A stretch of DNA of 64,000 nucleotides from RGIG3178 sp942492795. GTDB lineage: Bacteria > Bacillota > Clostridia > Christensenellales > QAND01. Shown one piece after another: positions 7,907 to 14,933 of the stretch. Within the stretch, counting starts at the first letter, position 1. Every line of letters begins with the position of its first letter. Below the pieces are notes generated by a model, which searched no databases, had not been told where the DNA came from, and saw nothing but the letters and a program-made list of their open reading frames with translations. Location of the stretch: the NCBI GenBank assembly GCA_942492795.1, contig OW818639.1, positions 2,294,001 through 2,358,000 on the forward strand, read 5' to 3'. The position numbers were made by a program, and so were the translations under genes.

Positions 7907-7941
7907 CAAAAAGGCACTTTAAAGCCGAGGTGCCTTTTCCT
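7907..7941 (+). terminator. Hairpin terminator between the NusG_II gene and murJ
   Basis: AAAAGGCAC and GTGCCTTTT pair with a 12-base loop, followed by CCTTT on plus. It lies in the convergent gap and may serve both strands; on minus a T-run follows as well. Confidence 0.7.
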
Positions 7942-7969
7942 TTATGCAGTCATGAGATTTCTTCTCTCT

Positions 7970-9517
7970 TTATCTGTGGTTCAACAGATCCCTGTGCAGC
8001 AAACGGCCCACGATGTTGCGCAATTCTCGCACCCCAAACAACAAACCCATCGGTATATAGACGGTAAAGAACGCCAATGACAGCGTTGCCAACTTCAAAA
8101 GCCTCGGCCAGGTTCCGCGAACGCCCGGGAACAACGTTGCAAGAACCATTGTAACCGCAAGCGCTATGGCTATGGCAAGCACAATGCGCAGCCCTTGCAT
8201 CATGGTGCTCTTTAATCCAATGTTTCCGATTTTCCGGTGAAGCATCCATAATTGCACGACGCACGCATAGATACCCGCAACCGTCGTTGCCACAACAATG
8301 CCTACGGCACCAAAATAGGGCGCCAAAACAAAGTCCAAGCCCACATTGATCGAAACGCTGGTGATGCTGATGACCATCGGCGTTTTCGTATCCTGTCGCG
8401 CATAGAAAACCCTGTTTAATAGGTTGCTCACGCCAAACGGCATAACACCCGCTATGTAATAGGCAAATACCGGCGCCGTAAACGCAGTGTCGGCGGCAGA
8501 AAACGCGCCGCGCTGATACGCGACGGCAATGATATCGCTGCTTAATAAGACGGCGATGACTGTCACCGGCAGCGTGACCATAATGATGGTTTCCAGCGAA
8601 GAGCGCATGGAATCGACAAACAGCTTCCTGTTGCGGTCTACCGCGATTTTGGAGAGGCGGGAAAAGGTAATCGTGCTGATGGGTACGACCAAAATGCCCA
8701 GCACCGTAGCCACAAGCGAATAGGACTTGTTAAGCGTCGTGATGACGCCGTTGCCCAACGCAGACCCGACGGCACAGTCTACCTGATGGTTGATGGTGCC
8801 AAGCGACAAGCTGATGATCGCGGGGATTGCCAACAGAAACGTTCGCTTTAGCCGAGGATCTGAAAGTTTAAGGCTGGGATAATAACGGAACTGACCCTTT
8901 AAAAACGGCAACGCCAGCACAAATTGCGCTACGCCCACCACCGCTACCGCAATTGCCACGATACGGATGTCGCGAAACAAAAGGCAGGCGGAAATTAAAA
9001 ACCCGCTTAATACAAAACCCGCAAGCTGCTCGGGGATAAACCGCTCGCGCGCGTTGAGCACATTGAACAGCACGCCGGTCATCGCATAGAACGCGAGTGT
9101 CGGATACATCAATCTCGTCAGTTCGATGGTGAGATCCAATCCCTGCGGTGCTCGAAAGACGAGTCTGCAAATGGCGGGTGCAAAAATATATGCCAACACG
9201 CTGCCGATAAGTCCGGCGACCATGTAAAGCGTAAGCATATTGGATGCATACCCGTCGGCTTGCCGTTCCCCGTCGCGAAGCCGGGCACGAACATACATCG
9301 GAATGAAAGTGGAAGAGAGCCCTGCTGAAAACAACAATGTCAGAAGGCTCAAAATGCTGTATGCAGAGACATATGCGTCACTTTCCACGCCCCGCCCGAA
9401 CACCGCTGCCATGATCATCTCCCGGATAAACCCGGTCAATTTGCTCAACGCGATGATGATGGATACCACCAGGGCGGACTTCATTGCGTGGCCCTCTTTG
9501 GCGATTCGTCCTTGCAT
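7970..9517 (-). CDS. murJ: Lipid II flippase MurJ (MviN family)
   Basis: Up to 515 aa, about 14 membrane segments, MATE-like MOP fold. The N-terminal FIREMIMAAVFGRGVESDAYVSAYSI is typical, with the conserved arginine in helix 1 and the STFIPMY loop. MurJ moves lipid II from the cytoplasmic to the outer leaflet for peptidoglycan building. Two starts are possible: ATG at 9517 (AGAGGA in front) and ATG at 9484 (AGAGGG in front, and a more usual N-terminus MKSALVVS). Follows the radical SAM gene on the same strand by 19 bases, so they may share a transcript. Confidence 0.93.
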   Translation of the reverse strand: MQGRIAKEGHAMKSALVVSIIIALSKLTGFIREMIMAAVFGRGVESDAYVSAYSILSLLTLLFSAGLSSTFIPMYVRARLRDGERQADGYASNMLTLYMVAGLIGSVLAYIFAPAICRLVFRAPQGLDLTIELTRLMYPTLAFYAMTGVLFNVLNARERFIPEQLAGFVLSGFLISACLLFRDIRIVAIAVAVVGVAQFVLALPFLKGQFRYYPSLKLSDPRLKRTFLLAIPAIISLSLGTINHQVDCAVGSALGNGVITTLNKSYSLVATVLGILVVPISTITFSRLSKIAVDRNRKLFVDSMRSSLETIIMVTLPVTVIAVLLSSDIIAVAYQRGAFSAADTAFTAPVFAYYIAGVMPFGVSNLLNRVFYARQDTKTPMVISITSVSINVGLDFVLAPYFGAVGIVVATTVAGIYACVVQLWMLHRKIGNIGLKSTMMQGLRIVLAIAIALAVTMVLATLFPGVRGTWPRLLKLATLSLAFFTVYIPMGLLFGVRELRNIVGRLLHRDLLNHR

Positions 9518-9536
9518 CTATCTTCCTCTCACAACG

Positions 9537-10685
9537 CTACGGGCATTGGATGAATCCCTGCGACCACATGCAGGCTCCGCAGGTGGGATGCTCGTTGCCG
9601 TAACAATCGCCCTCATTGCTTTCGATGCGGTAGCAACCGCCGCACCACATGCAGGGAGAAAAATCGAACCGCCTTACTCTATCCCGAAACGAGGCGTATT
9701 CCTCGGATTCCCAAACCTCCTGCAGGGTATTGAATGCGATATTCCCGAAGCTCTTGGGATTTATCTTGCGATGTTTGTTGTGCAAAAACGTCTCGCTCGG
9801 GTGGAGCAATCCCATGCAGGGAGAGACATCTCCGTTCCATTTCACAAAAACGTTGTTTTCCTGCACAAACTTGCAATGCCCTTCACGGCGCATCAACGGC
9901 ATTCCCATGATGGAAAAGTCATAGCCCGTGTTAAGCATGCGAACAAGCGGGTTTACCGTGTCCTCCGTCAGATCCATGAGCGGAAAATCCACGCGCGTGG
10001 TCAGGACGGTTCCGTTTTTACGCCTGTTCGGATCTTCCTGCGGATTGTAATGCGTATACATATTGCTTTTCAGTGTCCGCCAATACAGCGCCTGTTCCAT
10101 GTTCTGTTCATTGTATGGCAAAACATGGGATATCTTCACATCGCTTGCCCCGACCTGATTGGCAAACGTCATCAGGTCCATGAGCTGATGAATGTTGTCT
10201 TTCATCGCGACAAACGTAAGCCCGATGCGGAAATGCGCGAATTCCGGCAGCGCGCGAAGCCGGGTAATATTCAGGATATTGCGCTTGATCAACGCAAAAT
10301 CGCCTTGTTCGCGAATGCCTTCGTAGGTCTTGTCGTCAAATCCGTCAACGCTGAACCAGGCCATATCCAACCCGGCTTTGATGATGCTCTGGGCAACATC
10401 CGGCGTCATCAGCGTGCCGTTGGTGACACATTCCACGCGCTTTCCGGTCGACTTTGCCATCTTTACCATCTCGATAAAGTCCGGGTGGAACATCGGTTCG
10501 CCGATCCCTCCGAAAAAGATCGTATGGATGTTTTCCAGCTCTTTGACCTCTTCGATGAGCTTTGTGTATAGATCCATGTCCATATGCCCCATCGGCTCAT
10601 CGATCCAACCGCGGCGCATGCACATGGTGCAGCTTAAATTGCAAAGCGTGCTCGCTTCAACGTATAACTTTTGAATTGATTCCAT
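9537..10685 (-). CDS. Radical SAM/SPASM protein, probable tungsten/aldehyde oxidoreductase cofactor-modifying maturase
   Basis: 382 aa. The radical SAM cluster motif CNLSCTMC at C15, C19 and C22 is near the N-terminus, followed by FFGGIGEPMFHP, the GGxGEP SAM-binding motif. The C-terminus is a cysteine-rich SPASM domain (CKFVQE ... CMGLL ... CMWCGGCYR ... DCYGN ... CGACMW) that would hold two extra 4Fe-4S clusters. The layout and the C-terminal GNEHPTCGACMW run resemble proteins annotated as tungsten-containing aldehyde ferredoxin oxidoreductase cofactor modifiers. I did not find an aldehyde oxidoreductase gene in the window, so the partner is unknown and the function is an inference from family resemblance. 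Confidence 0.78.
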   Translation of the reverse strand: MESIQKLYVEASTLCNLSCTMCMRRGWIDEPMGHMDMDLYTKLIEEVKELENIHTIFFGGIGEPMFHPDFIEMVKMAKSTGKRVECVTNGTLMTPDVAQSIIKAGLDMAWFSVDGFDDKTYEGIREQGDFALIKRNILNITRLRALPEFAHFRIGLTFVAMKDNIHQLMDLMTFANQVGASDVKISHVLPYNEQNMEQALYWRTLKSNMYTHYNPQEDPNRRKNGTVLTTRVDFPLMDLTEDTVNPLVRMLNTGYDFSIMGMPLMRREGHCKFVQENNVFVKWNGDVSPCMGLLHPSETFLHNKHRKINPKSFGNIAFNTLQEVWESEEYASFRDRVRRFDFSPCMWCGGCYRIESNEGDCYGNEHPTCGACMWSQGFIQCP

Positions 10686-10717
10686 AAACCCTCTTCATTT
10701 CTAAATAATCTTAGCCA

Positions 10718-10746
10718 ATTATACGTGGTTTGCCTCTAAAAGTAAA
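10718..10746 (-). promoter_or_regulatory. Putative promoter of the radical SAM gene
   Basis: Minus strand: TTTACT, 17-base spacer, TATAAT, 33 bases before the ATG at 10685. Confidence 0.6.
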
Positions 10747-10806
10747 CCGCGCGGATACCGTGCTCAAGACCAATCGCTTCGTTGGGATTTGTGCGTATAA
10801 CACGCA

Positions 10807-10856
10807 GAAGAAACCGTATTTCCTGTCCGCTGCGGGACAGAAAATGCGGTTTCTTC
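10807..10856 (-). terminator. Long hairpin ending the tautomerase triplet
   Basis: A 50-base near-perfect hairpin whose outer arms are GAAGAAACCG and CGGTTTCTTC and inner arms CTGTCC and GGGACAG around GCTGC. It lies 29 bases after the stop of the last tautomerase gene. The T-run after it is short, so termination strength is uncertain. Confidence 0.6.
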
Positions 10857-10884
10857 ATGGTGACTATAACCTGTTTTTATGATG

Positions 10885-11115
10885 TTAATGCTGTTTTTTG
10901 CCGGCGAGATAATACATCTGATCCCTTCTCGGATCGATCTCAACGGACTTGACCTTCGCGTCCCATTCCTCCCGGGGTGTTTCCTGGATATCAATGGTCA
11001 GCGCTGTCGGCGGTACGCCCAGCACATCCTGCATTGTTTGGAACAGATCGTCCGCCAACTTGGACTTGGCTTTTTCGTCGCGTCCTGCATGCATTTTTAC
11101 AATAACGGTCGGCAT
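10885..11115 (-). CDS. 4-oxalocrotonate tautomerase family protein, copy C
   Basis: 76 aa, usual length for a 4-OT subunit. After removal of Met the N-terminal residue is proline (MPTVIVKM), the catalytic base of the superfamily, and Arg11 (in AGRDE) is kept. Arg39, which binds the second carboxylate in true 4-oxalocrotonate tautomerase, is not in place (Thr here), so the natural substrate is probably different. The LFQTMQD helix and the C-terminal YYLAGKKQH are shared with the two neighbouring copies. Third gene of the tandem triplet in transcription order. Confidence 0.88.
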   Translation of the reverse strand: MPTVIVKMHAGRDEKAKSKLADDLFQTMQDVLGVPPTALTIDIQETPREEWDAKVKSVEIDPRRDQMYYLAGKKQH

Positions 11116-11157
11116 AGTAAAATCCTCCTCTAAAAGCGCATTGCGCCGATATTTTTC

Positions 11158-11379
11158 TTAATGCTGTTTCTTGCCGCGGATGTAATAAAACTCATCCGCT
11201 CTCGGATCAACGGTGCTGGGTGTTCCCTCCGGCGGCCTTTTGGTTTCCTGGATATCGATGGTCAGCGATTGCGGGGGCACGCCAAGCGAGTCCTGCATGG
11301 TTTGGAACAAAGCATCGGTGAGCTTGGATTTTAATTGCTCGTCCCGTCCCTCGAACATTTTTACAATTACATACGGCAT
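11158..11379 (-). CDS. 4-oxalocrotonate tautomerase family protein, copy B
   Basis: 73 aa. Pro1 and Arg11 (EGRDE) are present. It differs from copies A and C in the 45-58 region, where REEWD-type residues are replaced by KRPPEGTP and three residues are missing; the end, YYIRGKKQH, is shared. The start ATG has AAGGAGG in front. The variable stretch sits next to the active site in known hexamers, so the copies could differ in specificity or form mixed hexamers. Confidence 0.88.
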   Translation of the reverse strand: MPYVIVKMFEGRDEQLKSKLTDALFQTMQDSLGVPPQSLTIDIQETKRPPEGTPSTVDPRADEFYYIRGKKQH

Positions 11380-11447
11380 AAAACTTCCTCCTTATTCAGG
11401 CGCTGACGCGCCTGTAATACTTTTTCATTTTAAACGACGATTTGGCT

Positions 11448-11678
11448 CTAGTGCTGCTTTTTGCCATACAGGTAGTAAAGGTCATCCTGATAGGGCGTGA
11501 TATCCGCCGCTTTTACCGTCTCATCCCACTCTTCTTTGGGGATGTCATGGATGGCAATGGTCAGGCCCTCGGGCCTCACGCCCATTGAATCCTGCATGGT
11601 TTGGAACAGATCATCCGCCAGCTTGGACTTTACTTTTTCATCGCGGCCGGCCCACATTTTTACGATCACCAACGGCAT
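11448..11678 (-). CDS. 4-oxalocrotonate tautomerase family protein, copy A
   Basis: 76 aa, first of the triplet. Pro1 and Arg11 (AGRDE) are present, LFQTMQDSMG helix and the GKKQH tail are shared with the other copies. AGGAGGG precedes the ATG. The gene lies just downstream of a perfect palindrome (11706-11726). Enzymes of this family isomerise enol/keto acids or dehalogenate haloacrylates; no degradation pathway genes are nearby, so the substrate is unknown. Confidence 0.88.
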   Translation of the reverse strand: MPLVIVKMWAGRDEKVKSKLADDLFQTMQDSMGVRPEGLTIAIHDIPKEEWDETVKAADITPYQDDLYYLYGKKQH

Positions 11679-11705
11679 AGAGAACCCTCCTATTCTTTAT
11701 CCCAC

Positions 11706-11726
11706 TGACAAACGATCGGTTTGTCA
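11706..11726. promoter_or_regulatory. Operator-like palindrome before the tautomerase triplet
   Basis: Perfect 8-bp arms TGACAAAC and GTTTGTCA around a 5-base centre (GATCG). A TTGACA (11722-11727 on minus) overlaps it and could be the -35 of the triplet; a good -10 is not obvious. Arm length and spacing look like the operators of TetR-family repressors, but no regulator gene is near. Confidence 0.6.
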
Positions 11727-11782
11727 ATGAAGTCTTGTACACCCTGCGTTCCGATTCAACCAACTGCCTGTCGTTTCGACCC

Positions 11783-13234
11783 TTAATAGGAACGTGCCCA
11801 ATAGATCATATGCTTGGCTTGTTTGCCGCAAAGGGCACACGTTTGACCCTGCACCTCGTGCTGCGCATCAAAGGGTATGCAGCGGGAGGATATGCCATGC
11901 TGTGCTTTGAGTTCTTCTTCGCAAGCCCTTTCGCCGCACCAGGGGGAGTAGGCGAAGCCTTTGTTCGCGTCAACCGCTTGGAGGATACCGGCTTTGTCCG
12001 ACGCCGGGAAAATATGCGCGTCGCGGTGCTGCGTTGCCATTTCAAGCATGTTGGTATGGATATCCGCAAGCAGTTCCTGGATGCGAATCCCAAGTCCTTC
12101 CATCGATGTGGGCAGTTTTTCATGCGTATCGCGCCGCACCAACACGACCTGCTTGTTTTCAATGTCCTTCGGGCCGATCTCAAGCCGAAGAGGTACGCCG
12201 CGCATCTCCCACTCGTTGAACTTCCAGCCCGGACTTTGTTCTCTGGTATCCATTTTAACACGAATACCCAATTGTTTCAAAGTCTTCATAATATTGTCCG
12301 CGGCATCGAGCACACCTTCTTTGTGCATCGCTACCGGTACGATGATAACCTGGATCGGGGCCAGCTTTGGCGGCAGTTTTAAGCCACGGTTGTCGCCGTG
12401 TACCATGATCAATCCGCCCATCAGGCGCGTTGAGGTTCCCCAACTGGTTTGCCATGCATATTTGCGCTGCCCGTCCTTATCCAAAAACATGATGTCGAAG
12501 ACCTTCGCGAAGTTCTGCCCGAGGTTATGACTGGTGCCCATCTGCAGCGCCTGCCCGTCATGCATCACCGCTTCCATCGAATAGGTGTCGTCGGCACCGG
12601 CAAACTTTTCCTTTTCCGTCTTTTGCCCGGTCAATACCGGAATCGCCATTACGTTGTAGGCGAAATCACGGTAAACGTCGAGCATCTGCATGGTTTCCGC
12701 CTGGGCTTCGTCATACGTGGCATGCGCGGTATGCCCCTCCTGCCAGAGGAACTCGCTTGTGCGCAAAAACGGGCGCGTGCTCTTTTCCCAACGCACCACA
12801 TTGCACCATTGGTTTAAAAGCATCGGCAGATCGCGGTAACTCTGTATCCATCTGGAGTACATCGCGCATACGATGGTTTCACTTGTGGGGCGAACCACCA
12901 GCGGTTCCGCCAGTATTTCGTTACCGCCCTTGGTCACCCAAGCTACTTCCGGCGCGAACCCTTCGACATGCTGTGCTTCCTTCTTGAGCAAACTTTCGGG
13001 AATGAACAGCGGGAAATAGGCATTCTCATGCCCGGTATCCCGAAAACGCCCGTCCATTTCCTTTTGGATCAGCTCCCAGATCGCGTATCCGTACGGACGG
13101 ATGACCATGCATCCGCGAACATCGGAATAATCCATCAGTTCGGCCCGCAGTACGATGTCGGTATACCATCGCGAGAAATCCTCCTCCATCGATGTTATGT
13201 CCTGCACAAACGACTTCTCATCCTTCTTTGCCAT
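11783..13234 (-). CDS. proS: Prolyl-tRNA synthetase (short, eukaryote/archaeon-like type without editing insertion)
   Basis: 483 aa. It charges tRNA-Pro. The class II catalytic core begins at once (SFVQDITSMEEDFSRWYTDIV) and lacks the about 180-residue INS editing domain of the long bacterial form, and the C-terminus has the extra zinc-type tail (CGERACEEELKAQHG ... CALCGKQAKHMIYWARSY) ending in tyrosine, as in the archaeal-type enzyme found in many Clostridia. Real start is MAKKDEKS at 13234, GAGGG upstream; the frame continues upstream only into the T-box leader. Expression is controlled by that T-box. Confidence 0.96.
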   Translation of the reverse strand: MAKKDEKSFVQDITSMEEDFSRWYTDIVLRAELMDYSDVRGCMVIRPYGYAIWELIQKEMDGRFRDTGHENAYFPLFIPESLLKKEAQHVEGFAPEVAWVTKGGNEILAEPLVVRPTSETIVCAMYSRWIQSYRDLPMLLNQWCNVVRWEKSTRPFLRTSEFLWQEGHTAHATYDEAQAETMQMLDVYRDFAYNVMAIPVLTGQKTEKEKFAGADDTYSMEAVMHDGQALQMGTSHNLGQNFAKVFDIMFLDKDGQRKYAWQTSWGTSTRLMGGLIMVHGDNRGLKLPPKLAPIQVIIVPVAMHKEGVLDAADNIMKTLKQLGIRVKMDTREQSPGWKFNEWEMRGVPLRLEIGPKDIENKQVVLVRRDTHEKLPTSMEGLGIRIQELLADIHTNMLEMATQHRDAHIFPASDKAGILQAVDANKGFAYSPWCGERACEEELKAQHGISSRCIPFDAQHEVQGQTCALCGKQAKHMIYWARSY

Positions 13235-13252
13235 CTTGATCCCTCTTTTCTT

Positions 13253-13466
13253 AAAAAATGAAAGGCTCCCGCCCGATAAAGGGCGGAAGCTCCGCGGTAC
13301 CACCTTATTTGGCTGCGATTTGCAGCCCACTCGAACGCCATTAACGCTTGCCTGCGGCGGGCTTTCCCCGCATGCTCCCGGTTGGGTACGCCGTTGTTTG
13401 TGCCGCTTTCAGCCCGGGCGACACTCTCTTATTTATATTCGGCGATGGACCGTTCATAGCGTCTTT
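13253..13466 (-). promoter_or_regulatory. T-box leader of proS
   Basis: The 14-base T-box core (AGGTGGTACCGCGG on minus, at 13292-13305) is perfect and binds the uncharged tRNA acceptor end. It is followed by a hairpin (GCTTCCGCCC / GGGCGGGAGCC, 13264-13291) and a T-run, the terminator. The 160 bases upstream hold several stems, including the GGGCTGCAAATCGCAGCC hairpin. The specifier should read a Pro codon; I could not place it with confidence. Confidence 0.93.
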
Positions 13467-13495
13467 AGTATACCGCGCACAAAGCCGGTTGGCAA
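13467..13495 (-). promoter_or_regulatory. Promoter of the proS T-box transcript
   Basis: Minus strand: TTGCCA, 17-base spacer, TATACT, immediately before the leader. Confidence 0.7.
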
Positions 13496-13499
13496 GACC

Positions 13500-14003
13500 T
13501 CATGATCGGTTGATCCAGTTGCGTTGCTGCATCATCAATGCCAGCATCCGCTCGCCCAACAGCAGCATCAAAAAGTAGTTTCCGATCATGTGCAGAGCGT
13601 CAAACGGGAATCCCGCGACCCAATATCCAAGCGCGCCGTACAGGCCCAAAAACGGGATTTGTCCGACGGTATACAGCAATCCGAAACAAAGGCCGAACGC
13701 ACCCGAAAAGAGGGCTCTGTTCAGGTTTTTGGACAGCGATTTGCGAAAGAGCATCGTGCACGCGCAAAGGCCCGGCCAAATCAGAAGATAGCCAACCCAC
13801 CAGGACGGCAAAAAGCCGTAGAGCAAACCCTGTGCGAACACAAACACGATGACCGCCCACATCGTTTGCCATCCGAACGCAAGCGATGAAAGGATGATTA
13901 GAAAGCTCACCAGTTCGATGTTGGGCAAAAACCGAAGCGCCACCTGGCAGACCACCATCAGCGTCCCCATCAGTGCCATCGCGCTAAGCGTCCGCACACG
14001 CAT
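13500..14003 (-). CDS. ECF transporter S component, probably for cobalamin or a precursor
   Basis: 167 aa with about six membrane segments, the size and hydropathy of ECF substrate-capture (S) subunits; the N-terminal AMALMGTLMVVCQVAL helix and the middle GLYGALGYWVAGFPFD segment fit. S components bind a vitamin and dock to a shared EcfA-EcfA'-EcfT energy module, which must be encoded elsewhere. It begins one base after the DUF4430 gene and lies in the same cobalamin-riboswitch transcript, so cobalamin (as proposed for CblT-type S components) is the best guess. Confidence 0.8.
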   Translation of the reverse strand: MRVRTLSAMALMGTLMVVCQVALRFLPNIELVSFLIILSSLAFGWQTMWAVIVFVFAQGLLYGFLPSWWVGYLLIWPGLCACTMLFRKSLSKNLNRALFSGAFGLCFGLLYTVGQIPFLGLYGALGYWVAGFPFDALHMIGNYFLMLLLGERMLALMMQQRNWINRS

Positions 14004-14004
14004 A

Positions 14005-14400
14005 TCAGTATCCCGTTTTCAGCGTAAGCACGATCTTATCGCCGGAATGGAGCATCAGTTCATCCGCGCCCTTGGTTGCATCCGCCCCGTTATAGCCGAT
14101 ATGCCACCACTGCTGGCGGCTTTCATCCGCATTCGTGCTGTAAACGGAAATGATATAACGTCCGAAACTGCTCTGTTTGAATACGGCAAGCTTGTTTTCT
14201 TCCAGTAGCGCCGCCAAACTTGCGGCATCCGTATGATACGTCTTGGTGAGAAGCACACTGCCATCCGCGCCTTTTACCTGAAGCGAAATTTCCTTTGCTC
14301 CGTTTTGTCCCCCTCGCAGCATGTAATACGCGCCGAACAGCATGCAAGCTATGAGTACGACGCACAGCGAGATCCAAACCACTTTTTTCTTGCTTTCCAT
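14005..14400 (-). CDS. DUF4430 (transcobalamin-like C-terminal) exported protein
   Basis: 131 aa. One N-terminal membrane anchor (about 8-28), then a beta-rich domain with GRYIISVYSTNADESRQQWWHIGYNG and a closing HSGDKIVLTLKTGY. This is the DUF4430 domain, related to the cobalamin-contacting C-terminal domain of transcobalamin and intrinsic factor. It is the first gene after the cobalamin riboswitch and its terminator, and is followed at once by an ECF S component. I infer that it captures cobalamin at the cell surface for that transporter. Confidence 0.82.
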   Translation of the reverse strand: MESKKKVVWISLCVVLIACMLFGAYYMLRGGQNGAKEISLQVKGADGSVLLTKTYHTDAASLAALLEENKLAVFKQSSFGRYIISVYSTNADESRQQWWHIGYNGADATKGADELMLHSGDKIVLTLKTGY

Positions 14401-14448
14401 GTCCTGGCCTCTTTCTTGCCATAGACATTCCGGACGCCGACGCGGTAC

Positions 14449-14476
14449 AAAAAAACCGCGTTCGGATAAAACGCGG
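14449..14476 (-). terminator. Terminator (expression platform) of the cobalamin riboswitch
   Basis: Minus strand CCGCGTT and AACGCGG around 7 bases, followed by seven T. It lies between the riboswitch and the DUF4430 gene, so cobalamin binding probably ends transcription here. Confidence 0.9.
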
Positions 14477-14517
14477 CAACAAGTGCGTGCGCTTCTTCCC
14501 TCCGAAGAACGTCACTT

Positions 14518-14671
14518 AGCTGTATGGCAGGTTTACCGGCTTGGTTTCATCGCCCGGCCGCCTTCCCGCATCATGCGGTGGCTGTTGGCCGGGTCTCAAT
14601 CCCTACGGTAGCGGGGGCTGCGGCGGCATTGGACCGCCTTCCCTATTATCCCAATAAGGCACCCTACAGCT
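14518..14671 (-). promoter_or_regulatory. Cobalamin (B12) riboswitch
   Basis: The minus strand carries the B12-box core GCAGCCCCCGCTACCGTA, then GAGACC, GCCACCG, GGGAAGGCGGC, GATGAAACCAAGCCGG and AAACCTGCC in the right order, and the ends pair as AGCTGTA / TACAGCT (P1). It controls the DUF4430 and ECF S genes downstream. Confidence 0.95.
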
Positions 14672-14690
14672 TGGCTTATTATTTTTCTTC

Positions 14691-14719
14691 ATCATAACAA
14701 AAATGGATGTCCCGCGCAA
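14691..14719 (-). promoter_or_regulatory. Promoter of the cobalamin riboswitch transcript
   Basis: Minus strand: TTGCGC, 17-base spacer, TATGAT, just upstream of the riboswitch. Confidence 0.65.
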
Positions 14720-14731
14720 TGCATTTGAAAA

Positions 14732-14760
14732 TTGACATTGCGTTGTGCAGTGGATATACT
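14732..14760 (+). promoter_or_regulatory. Promoter of the TPP riboswitch-thiT transcript
   Basis: Plus strand: perfect TTGACA, 17-base spacer, TATACT. The best promoter in the window by eye, facing away from the cobalamin transcript. Confidence 0.85.
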
Positions 14761-14776
14761 GTATGTAAATAAATAT

Positions 14777-14858
14777 CACCGCTAGGGGAGCTTATGCTGA
14801 GAGGGCGCGTGCCCGACCCTTAGAACCTGTTTGGGTAATACCAGCGGAGGGAAGCGGA
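14777..14858 (+). promoter_or_regulatory. TPP (thiamine pyrophosphate) riboswitch
   Basis: Contains the THI-box hallmarks in order: CTAGGGGAGC, GCTGAGAGGG, GACCCTTAGAACCTG, GGGTAATACCAGCG and GGGAAGCGG. It precedes thiT. Confidence 0.97.
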
Positions 14859-14887
14859 TACATTCACAAAATGGATGTATGACCCCT

Positions 14888-14909
14888 CCCGCAGCATTGC
14901 GGGTTTTTT
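14888..14909 (+). terminator. Terminator (expression platform) of the TPP riboswitch
   Basis: CCCGCA and TGCGGG pair around GCAT-like loop bases and are followed by six T, 25 bases before the thiT start. Confidence 0.9.
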
Positions 14910-14933
14910 ATTTGCGGTGGAAGGAGGCTTTAT

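Noticed and set aside
9240..10571. Long open frame on plus over murJ and the radical SAM gene
   Set aside because: Spans two real minus-strand genes and crosses their junction; product matches nothing I recognise.
13235..13330. Upstream extension of proS
   Set aside because: The extra codons cover the T-box and its terminator, which must be untranslated RNA.
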